64,000 nt of DNA, taken from Polychytrium aggregatum. Lineage: Eukaryota; Chytridiomycota; Chytridiomycetes; Polychytriales. Positions within the stretch are counted from its first letter, which is position 1, and every line of letters starts with the position of its first letter. The notes below the pieces were generated by a model that ran no database searches, was not told where the DNA came from, and saw nothing but the letters and a program-made list of their open reading frames with translations. Shown here piece after piece: positions 23,960-36,025 of this stretch. Both the position numbers and the translations under genes were made by a program. Location of the stretch: NCBI RefSeq assembly GCF_025602895.1, contig NW_026516211.1, positions 992,001 to 1,056,000 on the forward strand. Reading direction: 5' to 3'.

Positions 23960-24155
23960 CCCGCACCTCCAACCCCTCAACCCGCCGTCAGTCGACTACT
24001 TGGGATCGTTCGCCAATACCCAGCCGTCAACATCCAGTCGCCAGCACCCAGTCGCCAATCAAACTACTTGTCAAGCCAAGTACTCTTCGTCACTCGCCAA
24101 CTGCCAACTGCACCCTCCGCTCGTTATCCTTTACCACTGCCACCATCTCGCACAT

Positions 24156-24833
24156 ATGGCCTCCACTGATCTCAAGCGCCAGAACAGCGTCGCCTCGCAG
24201 CGCTCGCTTCTCAGCATCACCACCGTCGCCCAGCCCAACCGGCCCTCGATCATGATCAGGCGCTCGGAGATGGCAAACCCCCCGCCGCTGTCCCCTCCCG
24301 CCGCGCGCTCCCTCTCCACCTCGCGGAAGCCTCCCACGATCGTTACTGCACCAGCCCACCCGCCGCAGCTGCCCAGTCCCCGAGACCCACACGCCGAGGA
24401 GCTTTTGCGCCAGATGGAGGGCACTGCCCGGGCCATCCTGCATGCCAATATCCCTGCCCGCCGGCCATCCAAGGGCCGTGCCTGCCACAAGATGGCTCGC
24501 TCTCGCTCGTCGCCTGGCATCAGCCCCAGAGATCCGCCATCGCCTGCCCACGATTCTCACCACGGGTGGTCCACCCTCTCCCGGTCGCAGAATGCCTCGC
24601 CGGTGGACCCGAAGCAGAGCCCGCATCCGCTGCTCGAGCCCGAGTCGCCTGGCCTTGCTCCAGAGCCCGACTGCCCGGACCGCTCCCGGCCTCGCTTCTC
24701 TCCAAGGCACACGCCCACATACATGCGTGCTGACGAAAGCCTCCGCAGAAACCTCAAGCTGGCCAACATCTCGCACATCAGTTTCGAGCCCACCCCGCAG
24801 CTGGCTCCCTCCGTTGTCGAAAGCATGCTCTGA
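24156..24833 (+). CDS. Ser/Pro-rich protein of unknown function, 225 aa
   Basis: A single open frame starts at the ATG in a suitable context after a TATA-like box and ends with TGA at 24831-24833. The product is rich in Ser, Pro and Arg and looks largely disordered. Recognisable patches are RQNSVASQRSLLS near the N terminus, a helical HAEELLRQMEGTARAILHAN near residues 80-100, and RRNLKLANISHISFEPT near the C terminus. These could be short docking motifs. No known domain is seen. Codon use favours C in third positions as in neighbouring genes. An AATAAA lies at 25071-25076 downstream. I think it is a real gene but cannot name it. Confidence 0.65.
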   Translation: MASTDLKRQNSVASQRSLLSITTVAQPNRPSIMIRRSEMANPPPLSPPAARSLSTSRKPPTIVTAPAHPPQLPSPRDPHAEELLRQMEGTARAILHANIPARRPSKGRACHKMARSRSSPGISPRDPPSPAHDSHHGWSTLSRSQNASPVDPKQSPHPLLEPESPGLAPEPDCPDRSRPRFSPRHTPTYMRADESLRRNLKLANISHISFEPTPQLAPSVVESML

Positions 24834-25447
24834 GCGCAAGCCGCCCATATCACATATGCCAACCCCGCCTCTCGAACTCACACGCGCACTCACGTCCTGT
24901 TCGGCCATGTCCTCGGAGTATTCCCAGCATTTGCCGGCAACTATGGCTTCCTCCTTGCCCGGCATCTGTTAATTTTGGAACCATGCTTAATACTATAGAT
25001 CAAACTTTGGCGATGACCTCATCCCCCCCCCACTTTTACCGTCACGACTTGGACGGTCCAATGCTAATGTAATAAACCGGGACATTGCCCCTTACACAAA
25101 ACACCCATGCTCTTCGAGGCAGCCTACTGAATTGGATACGGCATGACCACAGCTTGTCCGGCCGCCCCTTTGTCATTGCTTGCGATCAGCGTTGCGAGTG
25201 CCGTGTCGGAGTGTACATGGGTTCTCTGTGAGTAGTTTCTTTGTGAGTAGTTTCTCTGTGACAAGTGACTAACGGGTTATGGTGTCTTGCCAATACCCCT
25301 TGGAGTCAGTGGGCTGCGGACTCTGGAATCAGGGGACTGAGACCCCGAAAGCCGGGGAAAGCGGACAGGATATGGCTGGGACATGATGGGGCAGCCGTCA
25401 TTGGATTCGTCGCGGCATCTCAGCCACGATCAAACCAGCCGGCCGCA
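24834..25447. other. intergenic, 3' side of unknown gene and MetAP promoter
   Basis: No gene is seen. It contains an AATAAA at 25071-25076, a C9 run at 25023-25031 and a duplicated TGTGAGTAGTTTC-like unit near 25225-25260. The frame upstream of the methionine aminopeptidase ATG at 25448 is open, but the extra residues do not look like protein. Confidence 0.5.
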
Positions 25448-27885
25448 ATGATCCGACCCTCGCTGCTGCTGCATCTGCGAACACAGCTGCGTCTGAGCAC
25501 ATCCCTGCATCGCCAGGGGCTCTTCACGTTCGCCTCCAAGCCAGATCGCCTGGCCGAGTTCGGGCGGTATGACCTGCTTCTACCCAATCCTCAGGGCCAG
25601 CCGCAGCTCCCATCGGCAAGCTTGCTCCAGCGCTCGGTGCCGGCCCACATCCGCCGCCCTCTCTACGATGCGCATACCGGCCGACCGCTCGTATTTCTGC
25701 CCGAGCCCGAGATCAAGTCGAGCGAAGCCATCGCCAAGATGAAGGCCTCGTGCCAGCTGGCCAAGAAGATTCTTCAAATCGCATCCGAGGCCGCTCGAGA
25801 GGGAGTCACCACCAACGAGATCGATCGGATCGGTGAGCCTACTATTCATCGCGCTGCTGTCGCATATACTTGCCCAACCGAAACCCGAGCAGGCATCGAT
25901 GGGGGAGCGTTGAGGATCCCGGCCTTCGGATATCGCGCACGGCTTCTCGTCGCAGGCGCTGTGGAGTCGATGTTGAATCTCTCCGTTCCAAGCCCACGAC
26001 CAGATTATCACGCACAACGCATATCCCAGCCCGCTGGGCTACATGGGGTTTCCAAAATCCATCTGTACGTATCGCCGGCGGCCGATCTGCTGTGTGAGTG
26101 CCGCTTGATGCCAAGGCCATCCCATGAGCATCAGGCGACTCGGCTGGGCAATACCAGGAACAGGCATCCTGAACCAGCGCCTTTCTCACCCCTCCCACGT
26201 CCAATGCAGGCACCTCGATCAACAACGTTGTCGTTCATGGGTGTGTTTCTATTGAGCAGACTTCCAATGCTTGCCTCACAGCCGCCGTCATTGGTGCTTC
26301 AACCATCGTCGTCCAACGGCTCTGACCAACATTTCTCCACGGATCTGAACGCCTGATCCCGACGCTTATCCGCACGGCTGTTCCCCAGAATTCCGGACGA
26401 GTAAGTTGCTATTCCACAGTGGCCGGTGATGGGCCCTACCGGCCATCGAGGACCACACTCGCTCCTGGACCCACTGCTCTTCGGCTCGTACTTTGTGTGA
26501 GCCATGTGTCGTTGGCGTGGCTAATCGACGATCTGCCCCACTCTCAGTCGACCCTTGAAGAACGGGGATATGATCAACATTGACGTAACGGTAGGTTTGG
26601 CTCACAGAGAGCCACTGCAATGCTGCAATCCACTCGACGATGCACACGGCGTGGCTGCAGCGGAGCTGATTCTCGATGGCTCGACTCCAACCACGGACTG
26701 CACAGGTTTATCTGGACGGGTACGTGTAATCGATAATAGGAGATAGGAGCAAGTGCAGCTGCTTCGCTGACGAGGATCATCTCGGCCGTGGTGGATGTCA
26801 ACAGGTACCATGGCGATACCAGCGCGACGGTGCTTGTCGGCGACGTGGACGAAGCAGGTCGGCAACTTGCCGAGAAAACCAAGGAGGCCATGCATCAAGC
26901 TATCGCCCTGTGCAAGCCCGGGGCATACTTTAGCGACATTGGATATGTGATCAAGTGAGTTTTGTATTCAGATAGCCGTGTGGTTATCATTCGATGCTCA
27001 ACCACCGACCTGGAGCCCACCTGGAGCCTCCCAAATCGGCTTCGACTAACGTACCGCCCCTGTCTCACTGCCTCTCAGCACCATCGCTGATCAGAACGGA
27101 TACTCTGTCAACTCTGAGTTTTGTGGGCATGGAATCGGTAACGAGGGAGCATGTGCAATCGCAGCGTTTCGGTATTGTTCGGATGTGACGCGGTGATGGC
27201 TTTGAGCACCTGAAGCCGATGGAGCGAATGGCTGACTGATTTACCATGGATGCTCTGTATCTCCTGTCTTTCCAGGTCGCCACTTTCACGAACCGCCGTT
27301 GATATATCACTTTGAGAACGACGAAGACGGAGTGATGGAAGAAGGAATGACGTTCACCATCGGTACGTTCCAAAAGAACGAGATGCGGCCAGCTCGATGG
27401 GTTCGGGGCGGCGATGGAGCTACTTATAGAGCGACTGACGGATGAACTGGCGTTGCCAACCATTCGTCTTCCAGAGCCCATATTCAATCAGGGCACATCG
27501 GACACCCTGAAATGGGACGACAACTGGACCGCAGTGACCAAGGACGGTGAGGCTGTGGCTGCCGGATCGCCAACCTCCGACGCACTTGCCCGGATCGCTT
27601 GCTAACATTTGTTGCGGCTACTTGGTTGCCTGTTGCTATCTCGCGCCTCCAGGCGGCCGCTCGGCCCAGTTTGGTGAGTTATTGAATGGCATTGCCCCGT
27701 GAACGATGGAAAGATCAGCACCATTGTTTCGCCGGAGCAGCAATTATGTCCTATGTGTACGGCCAACGGCGTGGGATAGCTGCAATTTGAGACGCACGGC
27801 TTGCTGATGTGTGCCTTGATTCTGGCTTCATGCAGAGCACACCATCCTGATTACCCAAGACGGTCATGAAATCTTGACGGCTTGA
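25448..27885 (+). CDS. MAP1D: methionine aminopeptidase type 1, mitochondrial-type
   Basis: Twelve exons close in phase to 331 residues: 25448-25832, 25993-26064, 26210-26240, 26389-26400, 26548-26590, 26706-26719, 26805-26954, 27079-27137, 27276-27362, 27475-27546, 27653-27673 and 27836-27885. The enzyme removes initiator Met from nascent proteins. The metal ligands are visible: the two Asp of LDGYHGDTSATV, the His of GHGIGRHFHEPP, the Glu of FTIEPIFNQG and the Glu of SAQFEHTILIT. The N terminus (MIRPSLLLHLRTQLRLSTSL) is Arg/Ser/Leu-rich without acidic residues, as in a mitochondrial presequence. There is no N-terminal zinc-finger domain, which argues for the organellar MAP1D type. Exons of 12, 14 and 21 bases are notable. 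Confidence 0.94.
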
Positions 27886-28367
27886 TGGCAGCGCTCAAGC
27901 TCAGCTCTGGAAGCATGGGCGGGGGATTGGAGGCGCTGTCTGCCTGTCCCCGATCTCGGAAGTCGGGCTCTGGGCGATGGGAGACTGGTTTGTGTTGGCT
28001 GGGGTTGGTCGGCGAGATGCCGTCCTCTTCATATCCATGGTGGTGCCACGCCTGGAGGAATAACATATCATCGCCATGATATTCGGTCCGCCCTGGTATC
28101 ATGCAAGGGCGATTGGGCGGCTCAAAGCTCGGACACGCAATGTGACCATTTTCAGCGATATTGTCACCAAGCACACCCCGCACCGCATTGCCTGCTCTTG
28201 GCTGCTTTGGCGAGGAAAGCAGCGACGCTCTGCTGATGATCGTTGGCTGCCCATTTCGGCTACGCTCTCGCTCGGCTTTGGTCTCGTCTGTGCACCGATC
28301 GCACACCCCGGCCAGCCTCCCTCGACTACCGCCGTCCATCCGCCATTTCTCGTACACAGCAACAGCG
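27886..28367. other. intergenic between MetAP and FEN1
   Basis: About 480 bases with no gene. It must contain the 3' UTR of the aminopeptidase and the promoter of FEN1. No strong regulatory motif is evident. Confidence 0.5.
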
Positions 28368-30790
28368 ATGGGTATTCACGGTATGTCCAGACCGACAACC
28401 CACCCGCTCTCGCTCGAGTCCGGCGACCGCCGAGCTTTCTGACTCGCAATGACGGTCCGCTGGCGATCCACTGATATCTGCCCCCCTTTCATTGTCTCCG
28501 CAGGGCTATCCAAGGTCCTCGGCGACAATGCCGAGTCGTCCATGAAGGAGAACGAAATCAAAAACTATTTTGGTCGCAAGGTGGCCATCGACGCCTCGAT
28601 GTCGATCTATCAGTTCTTGATTGCTGTCCGACAGCAGGACGGCATGCAGCTTTCAAACGAGTTTGGCGAAACAACCAGGTGGGCACCGATTGCACTGGCA
28701 GGCGAACAGGCGGCAACGATGCCGATGGCAATGATGACGATGATGGTGATGATGATGATGGTGGCGATGACGGCGATAGTGATATATGCTCGAACCTTTT
28801 TTTTTGGGGGGGGGGTTGATTCTGCAATCGCAGTCACTTGATGGGCATGTTTTATCGCACGATCCGAATGGTCGAAAACGGTATCAAGCCGTGCTATGTG
28901 TTTGACGGCAAGCCGCCGGACATGAAGTCTTCCGAGGTGCAGTCACATCCCAATCTGCGATCTGCAGCCATGCCCTGAAGGCGGGCGGGGAGCCGCGGAT
29001 AGGCGCTGTCCGTGACGAGCGATATGCCGCTGGAATCTCGGTGGAAAGCTCACCAGACCCTCCTGGAAATCACGGCTTCGAATCATGCAGCTCCAAAAAC
29101 GTGGCGAACGCCGTGCCGAAGCCCAGAAGGCTGCAGAGGTGGCCAAAGAAGAGGGCGACGCCGAAGCAGCAGAAAAGTATGAGCGGCGGACTGTCAAGGT
29201 GACCAAGGAGCACAATGCCGAGTGTCAAAAGCTTCTGAAGCTCATGGGAATACCATACATCGAGGTTCGATTTCCCTCCCCCCCCGCGTCTGCAGACTTG
29301 ATCCCGAGGATGGAGTACAGTACTGGCGTTGCTCGGAGGTCATAGTTCTCTGTGGATCGCATTGCCAGTATTCATAGCCAGCATCTTCGACGCATCCTTG
29401 CAAATCCCGACCAGCATTCCAACCACAAGCCCTCGTAGCTTTGATCCCCCCCCCTGAGTCGCTGGGCTGCGTTCTCACAACTTCATTCTTTACCGCGCAT
29501 GCAGGCTCCAAGTGAAGCCGAGGCTCAGTGCGCGGCCCTGGCCAAGGCTGGCAAGGTGAATCAAAGCTGCGATTCCAGCACCTCTACTTTATACCAGAAA
29601 GGTATGCGCTGATCTGGTGCTGTTGTCACTTACATGGACCCACCCTTTTTTTATCGACACTCTGTAGGTCTATGCGGCTGGATCCGAAGATATGGACACC
29701 CTGACCTTTGGATCGCCGGTGCTGCTGAGACGTCTGACGTTCAGCGAAGCTCGCAAACTCCCGATCTCGGAAGTCCACTTGGACAGAGTCTTGGAGGGAC
29801 TCGGCTTCACCATGGACCAAGTATGGCTTCCTCTGGAATTCCCAGCTCGTATGCTTCGCTGAATCTAACGAGATGACATGCCCCATGCCTGACACTGCCT
29901 CACTACCATCCACCGTGTCTTCGCGCGGTAGTTCATCGATCTCTGCATCCTTCTGGGATGTGACTACTGTGACTCCATCAAGGGCATCGGCCCGCACCGT
30001 GCCGTTGCCTTGATCAGAGAACACGGATCGATCGAGAAGATCTTGGAGAATCTGGACACCAAAAAGTACCCCGTGTCCGAAAACTGGCCCTACCAGCAGG
30101 CGCGCGAGCTCTTCAGGAACCCTGAGGTGCTGGATCCTTCGACAATCGATGTGAGTTCTCTCCGACAATGTCTGGCAAATGTGCCGGCCAACGAGCCAGG
30201 TCGCAGGACGGCGTTCGCGTGCTCTCCACCGCTCCCCAGACGCTCACAGCCTCGTTGCATCAATCTGATCCTCGAAATAGCTCAAGTGGGAGCAGCCTGA
30301 TGAAGAAGGCTTGGTTGAGTTTATGGTCAAGGAGAAGAGCTTCAAGTAAGTGGGAGGTGCTCGTCGATGCTTCGTGGGAACCCGACTGGAAAACCGGGTA
30401 CGCCCTCGGGCACTCCCACGCCATGGACTTTGTGCCAACACGCTCCTGGATGTGCTTCATACTCTCCCTCTGGAACTACAGCGAGGATCGAATCCGTGGA
30501 GGCGCAAAGAAGCTCCAGAAGAACTTCCAGACGGCGACTCAGGGGCGTCTGGACTCGTTCTTCAAACCGATCCCAAAGTCACCCACCTCGCCTGAAGCCA
30601 AGAAGCGCAAGGTTCGTATGGCTCCTCTTGATCGATGCTGTGTCTGAGCCGCTCTTTCCGAAGGCGCTCGACTCGCCGCTGACATGTGTCCGTGAATCAC
30701 CCCCCCCCGAACTTTGAGCAGGAGCCTCCGGGAAAGAAGGCGGCACCATCGAAGAAGGGAAAGCCCACATCTCCCAAGGGGCGACGATAA
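28368..30790 (+). CDS. FEN1: flap endonuclease 1 (FEN1/Rad27)
   Basis: Ten exons give 383 residues: 28368-28380, 28504-28678, 28834-28936, 29091-29264, 29505-29555, 29668-29820, 29932-30150, 30281-30345, 30482-30611 and 30722-30790. FEN1 cuts 5' flaps in Okazaki-fragment maturation and long-patch base excision repair in the nucleus. The N terminus is MGIHGLSKVL, with the processed Gly2. Active-site acids appear in [34 protein letters not shown] and [14 protein letters not shown], the last leading into the H2TH DNA-binding motif. The PCNA-binding box is GRLDSFF near the C terminus, followed by a Lys-rich tail. Intron 2 contains a T9G10 homopolymer junction near 28797-28815 just before its acceptor, and intron 9 a C9 run. 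Confidence 0.96.
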
Positions 30791-32398
30791 CCCTCGATCG
30801 AGACCAGAGGCGGGTACTGGGAATATACATTGTGTCTGCGGACGAGATGCCTCTGGCTCTGTCGCTCGCCAACAGAGCCCTGCGTCGCAGTGCGAGAGTA
30901 TCTGGGAGCCTCGGGCTGGGTGGGTGGTCCGACGGCGCCTGGCCGCAATGACCAGGCAGGCTGGATCGGCTGTGGCGCAGGTAATGTGACGCTCACCTGA
31001 CCGGGCGCTGTCCAGCCGCACCTTCGTCCACATCCATTCGCACAGTGGCCGCCCCCCGTCTCGCCCTTCGCCCCTTGGATGTCCTTTGGCCTTTGGATCA
31101 CCCTGTCCAGCGCTCGATTCCGACGTCTCTGCCCTGCCCCCGGCTATCTGTCTTGGCTGTCGCCTGCCCTCGGTCCACCAGGGTGAGATCCGTCTGCTCC
31201 ATAGCCGTGTCCGTGAGGGCTCTGCATCCATATGTCTCCGGCCCAGAGATGCGTCTTGCTCCAAGTGCAGTATCGCATCGAGAGCCCTCGCTCCCCGCCA
31301 TCTCGCCAGTGCCGATCGCGATAGTTGATCGAGTCGCCTGCGTATTGGGGCGATCGTCTCAAGAGCCATCAATATAGCTACCGCAAGCTGCGGCTGCCGG
31401 CCTTGCAGCCGGTGGCGATCATGCCCTTGGCATCTGATCGAGCTGCCATCTCGCTGCCATCTCGCTGCCACGCACCGCTGGGCTGTCGAAAATCACCACT
31501 CGACCGCACCACTCGACCGCACCCGATATCTGGCCATCGACGGATTCCGAGATACCCATCGCAGCCTCCTCGACCGAACGAGCTGCAGATATGCGACATT
31601 CTTTAACGCTCTTATTTTCTCGTGTTGTGTTTGCTACCTCCTACCCCCTCCCGTCTCGGCCTCGTTCCCTGCAAACCCTGTGGGCATGAAACCTGTCCCG
31701 CTTCTATCAACGTCCCCGCGAATGGAAATGGCGAACACGTCTCTTGACCTGGACCGACCGGGTATCTGCTACTTGCCATGATCGGTGTCGCAGACTTCTT
31801 CTTCTTTCCTTCCCTCGCTTTTGTCCGCCCCGTTATCCTTGGTCGTTGCTCTTCCATCCTTCCGTTCTTGCAGCCATTCATTTTGTTCCTTTCCTTCCCT
31901 TTGTTTCTTTTACTTTCGTGCCGTTATTTCTCGATTCCCTTCTTCCGCGAGCTCGCTTCGTCATTATCCTTGCTCCCTCCAGCGTTTGGTTCTCTAGATA
32001 GGATCGCCCGTAAGTGCACTTTGGTGCTTGCTGCCCGTGTTGGTGATGGTTATGTTTCCCGGTGCGGCTCACAAGGGCGCTTACAAGCTCCTTCTGCACT
32101 GGACCAGTGTCCGACCGATTTGATGCTGCGAGTATCCTTGCGCGCTATTGTCGCTGAACCCTTTGCTCACTCGTGCGTGATCTGTTGTGCCGCTCAGATC
32201 GATCTTTCAAGTTACTAACTCGACGAAGCTCTGCCAACTGCAAGCCGGCGATCTTGGCAACATCAGAGACGCATTTGGATTTCTCTGGTCTTTTGTGTGT
32301 GCTCTCAATTCCAGCCATCATATCGCTCAGTCGAGAGGCTATCCCCACGTTTCTACCCGTCACGCTGCTCCAGTCGTAGCTGATCCAAGACTTGGCTC
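30791..32398. other. 1.6 kb region between FEN1 and CCR4
   Basis: No gene is recognised. The strand is strongly pyrimidine-biased at about 31780-31990 (C/T-rich with TTTCTTT-like blocks), as in many fungal promoters upstream of transcription starts. A GTAAGT at about 32010 could be the donor of a 5' UTR intron of CCR4. That is inference. Confidence 0.5.
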
Positions 32399-35037
32399 AT
32401 GTCTGAGAAGGATCAGGACACCCTTGCCTACAGCGGCTACACACTAGGCATGCCCTATAACCCGACAGGATCGCCCGGCCCAGCTGGATCGGCGAACGGA
32501 TCCCCAGTTCCTTCGTCGCCTCTGGCTGGGTATGTCACTCAAGGACATCCCATGTACGCCAACTCTGCCCCCAAACTTGCCCATTACTCCCAGAAGCTTG
32601 CTGCCCAAGGTATCCAGTCGCCCCAGCCCACCCATCTCGCTGGCATGGGCATCCTGGGAGCAAGTCCGTATCAACAACAAGCCCTTCTCGGGGGCTCCAA
32701 CGGCTCCATCAACGCCTCGATCAACGGCTCGACCAGCTCGCTGCTATCGACCGCTGCAACCGGACACCAGCGCCGCCAGCTTGAGCTTCTGAATGAGTCT
32801 CGGTCCATGAATGTCGCCCACCATCATGCACGAGTTGCTGCAGCCAATGCCAGGGCCGCAAACAACGGCGCCAACGACGGTACCTCGAACGGCGTCATGG
32901 TCGTCAACTCGATCGACCGTGCTTCCCAGTGGAACATTATCGATATGGGCGGCATGCAGATCAAGAACCTGAGTAGGAACCTGTTCCACTATCACTTCCT
33001 AACGACGCTCTATCTCAACCACAACAACCTCACGAATCTGTCATCGGACGTTTGCAAGCTTGTCAACCTGAGGATCCTGGATCTTTCTGGCAACCAGCTC
33101 ACGGCGATTCCGCCGGAACTGGGCCTGCTGGTTCAGTTGCGAGACCTGAGGCTCTTCGATAATGTTCTGTCCACGGTCCCGTTTGAGCTGGGATTCCTGT
33201 TCCAGCTGGAGATTCTCGGTCTGGAGGGCAATCCGCTGCAGGAGCCGCTGCTGGGCATGGTCCAGAAGGAAAACACTGCCACCATCCTTGCCTACATGCG
33301 AGACAACTGCCCAAGTAAGTTTCCATCGGTGTACTCTGTGTATACACGCAAACTGCCGCGGTCCTCTTGCTACGTCCATGCTCCCGTACATACTCGGCTG
33401 TTGATCTTGCATCGAGCATGCCCTCGTTCTAAATGCGCCGCTTTGGCCTCCTGTTTGTTTCAGTGGGTCCCCAGCCGCCGGAACGAGAATGGATTCCGCT
33501 GGAAGACGAAGCTACTGCGTCCTCAAGCTCGAGCGGTAAGCCAGCCGCGGATATCAGCTTCGTTTGTGCCTCAGCCACAGCAGTTTGTCGTGCACTGCCA
33601 CATCGCTGCCAGACACTGTTCTACGATGCCGCTAACTCGGTTCCTTTGGCTCGGCTTCTCCCCCCAGATACCTTTACGGTTCTGTCCTACAACATCCTCT
33701 GCGAGAAGTATTCTCCGCAGCAATCATATGCCTACACGCCATCATGGGCGCTGGAGTGGTCGTACCGGCGAGAGCTGCTCATCCAGGAAATCTTGAACTA
33801 CAACCCCGACATTGTGTGTCTGCAGGTGAGTGAAGTTGACCGCCGCGTGCTCTCTCGCTTGCCCTCTATCCCCCTGTCTCTGGCATTGTACATCTGAAGA
33901 GCTATCGCATCCAAGGCATCGGGTCGGCATCGCAATCACGTCCGAGCAGTCGCTACCGTCCCTCAAAATACTTACATGGTTTTTGGGGTGGCCAACCTGC
34001 AGGAAGTAGAGCTCGGACAGTATGAGGACTTTTTCCGCGAGCAGCTCAGCCAGCACGGGGAATACGATGGCGTCTTCCATGTCAAGTCAAGGGCCCGTAC
34101 CATGGCTGTCAGTGATCAGCGCGGCGTTGACGGCTGTGCAACTTTTTACAAGAACTCCAAGTGAGTTGCATGATTCAATCGGCTGTTGCATCGGTATCGT
34201 TTCTGTATGTGGCAGCGACCACTGGTCACTTCCATGCCATGGGCACTGCGCCGAGCTGACGGTCGCTCTGCTCGCCAACATCACAGATTCACTCTGATCG
34301 ACAAGAGCCTGATCGAGTACCAGCACTACGCCATGAAGCGCCCGGGCCTCCGCGGCAGCGAGGACGTCATCAACAGAGTCATGATCAAGGACAACGTCGC
34401 CGTGGCGATTCTGCTGGAGACAAAAGAAACACACCAGCGCCTCGTCGTTGCCAACACGCATCTGCACTGGGATCCTCAGCACCGTGACGTGAAGCTGGTG
34501 CAGACGGCGATCCTGATGGAGGAGCTACAGCGCATCATCGGCACATACTCTCAGTCCGGCAAACAGGCGAACGGCGCCGGCGGCAAGGCCGGCCAACAGT
34601 CCCCACTGCCCTTGATCCTCTGTGGCGATTTCAATTCGATGCCCGACAGTGGAGTCTACGAGTATCTCTCGAGCGGCCAGCTCAGCCACGACCACGAAGA
34701 CTTTGGAACATACACCTACTTGCCCTACACGGCTGATGGCCTGAACCACAAGCTGCTGCTAAAATCCGCATATGCTCCCATCGAGAACGAACTGGAATTC
34801 ACAAACTACACACCCGGATTCAAGGGTGTGATCGACTACATCTGGTATTCTTCCAACACCCTCACCGTCACGGGACTGCTGGGAGGTGTCGACCGCGAAT
34901 ATGTAACCAAGCAGGCGGTCGGATTCCCGAACAGCTACCATCCATCCGACCACATTCCCCTGGTGGTTTCCGTCCGAATCAAGAGCGCCAGCGGCGGAGG
35001 CAACCCCAACGCGGCCAAAACCATCAAATTCAAATAA
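32399..35037 (+). CDS. CCR4: CCR4 poly(A)-specific exoribonuclease, LRR plus EEP nuclease
   Basis: Five exons close in phase to 684 residues: 32399-33314, 33464-33535, 33668-33825, 34003-34160 and 34287-35037. CCR4 is the main deadenylase of the CCR4-NOT complex, shortening mRNA poly(A) tails in the cytoplasm. The N-terminal ~170 residues are Gly/Ser/Asn/Ala-rich. Leucine-rich repeats follow ([34 protein letters not shown]), which bind the NOT1-CAF1 module in yeast. The nuclease domain begins [16 protein letters not shown] and contains [27 protein letters not shown] and the catalytic SDHIPLVV end. Keeping the LRRs matches fungal CCR4 as opposed to LRR-less nocturnin or angel proteins. Intron 2 (33536-33667) is 132 bases, a multiple of three without a stop. 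Confidence 0.96.
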
Positions 35038-35212
35038 AGAAAAAAAAAAAAGAAAACCTGTAAAAATCTGCGGCAGAAGCGGCGGCGAGCGATGGTCGTT
35101 GATCCTCATGGGACCGGCACGCAATGGCTGATATCGTGAGCGACTGGGATACGCCGTCGGAGCCAGCAAACACAGGGCGCATCTTGGCCGATGGTCGAGT
35201 CTTGATGCAGCC

Positions 35213-36025
35213 TCACGAGCTCGAGCGTGGATCACATGGACATGAGTCGATCTTGGATTCGAGGTGCTGGATTTGGAGGCCTTGGCCGCGGATCTGGTGA
35301 TTCAGGTTGGCGATCTCGACCAGCACCTCCAGCGCTGCAGACATGCCATGTGCGGTGGGAATGAGAGTGCAAGGGTTATAAAACGATTGCCGCCAGATGA
35401 AACGAGGGGCTGGCCGAACGAGACACATGGCGCCCAGCGGCTTCGCTGGGTCGCCTAAAGGCCGCACCGATTCCGCCATCGCCGATGCATGCAGCCGATA
35501 CATGCAGCCAATGACGATGCACGAACGAAACCAACCGTCTGAGAACCCGCGCTGGGCATCCTTCAGAGACTGCGGAGACAGGACACCAAACCAGTTGAGA
35601 GGATCCGAGGAATCGCGGGCTACAGGGGGCTTGTCTTCGCCGTTGTCGCAACCGACGGCTCCATCCTGGTGCATGGCTTTGCATGCACTCTTACGAGAGA
35701 GTACCAGCTCATCCGGCGAGTCGACAGCCCCGGGTTCGCCGCTGGCTGGGTGTGCATCGCCCTCGTCCGATCCAGTCGCCGATCGAGCCGCAACACAAGC
35801 TCGGGGATCCGGGGCTTTGAGCGCCTGCCTGTTGTACTGGAAGGAGCACAAGCGCTCCGGACCCATTACGTACTTGGCTTTGGCAAAGTCCCAGAAAGCC
35901 GATGCAAGATGCTTGTGGGCGCGGGCCTGGAGCTCCTGCAGCCGGTCGCATTTGTCGAGGAGCGACAAGAGGGCTTCGTCGAGGCGATCGTGGATGAGCG
36001 CGGGAGAGTCGTCCGGAACAGTCAT
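35213..36025 (-). CDS. CCDC115: V-ATPase assembly factor CCDC115/Vma22
   Basis: Two exons, 36025-35536 and 35334-35213, give 203 residues. CCDC115, the relative of yeast Vma22, acts at the ER in assembling the V0 sector of the vacuolar proton pump. The N-terminal helix shows HDRLDEALLSLLDKCDRLQE, then FAKAKYVMG. The best match to the family is DPLNWFGVLSPQSLKDAQRGF, followed after the splice by EVLVEIANLNHQIRG. The intron at 35335-35535 is 201 bases and stop-free in frame, so an unspliced reading frame also exists, but removing it restores the family alignment (GFSD then ALEVL). The gene is divergent from GLRX3, with about 430 bases between start codons. Confidence 0.88.
   Translation of the reverse strand: MTVPDDSPALIHDRLDEALLSLLDKCDRLQELQARAHKHLASAFWDFAKAKYVMGPERLCSFQYNRQALKAPDPRACVAARSATGSDEGDAHPASGEPGAVDSPDELVLSRKSACKAMHQDGAVGCDNGEDKPPVARDSSDPLNWFGVLSPQSLKDAQRGFSDGWFRSCIVIGCMYRLHASAMAESVRPLGDPAKPLGAMCLVRPAPRFIWRQSFYNPCTLIPTAHGMSAALEVLVEIANLNHQIRGQGLQIQHLESKIDSCPCDPRSSS

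Larger units (their letters stand above)
22906..24155. other. divergent region between cyclin and Ser/Pro-rich gene, with repeats
   Basis: This stretch probably holds the missing first cyclin exon (minus strand) and the promoter of the gene at 24156. It contains an AAATGC/AGATGC hexanucleotide run at 22974-23032, a compound repeat at 23500-23606, and several copies of CGCCATGCA around 23686-23730. No complete gene is recognised. Confidence 0.5.
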
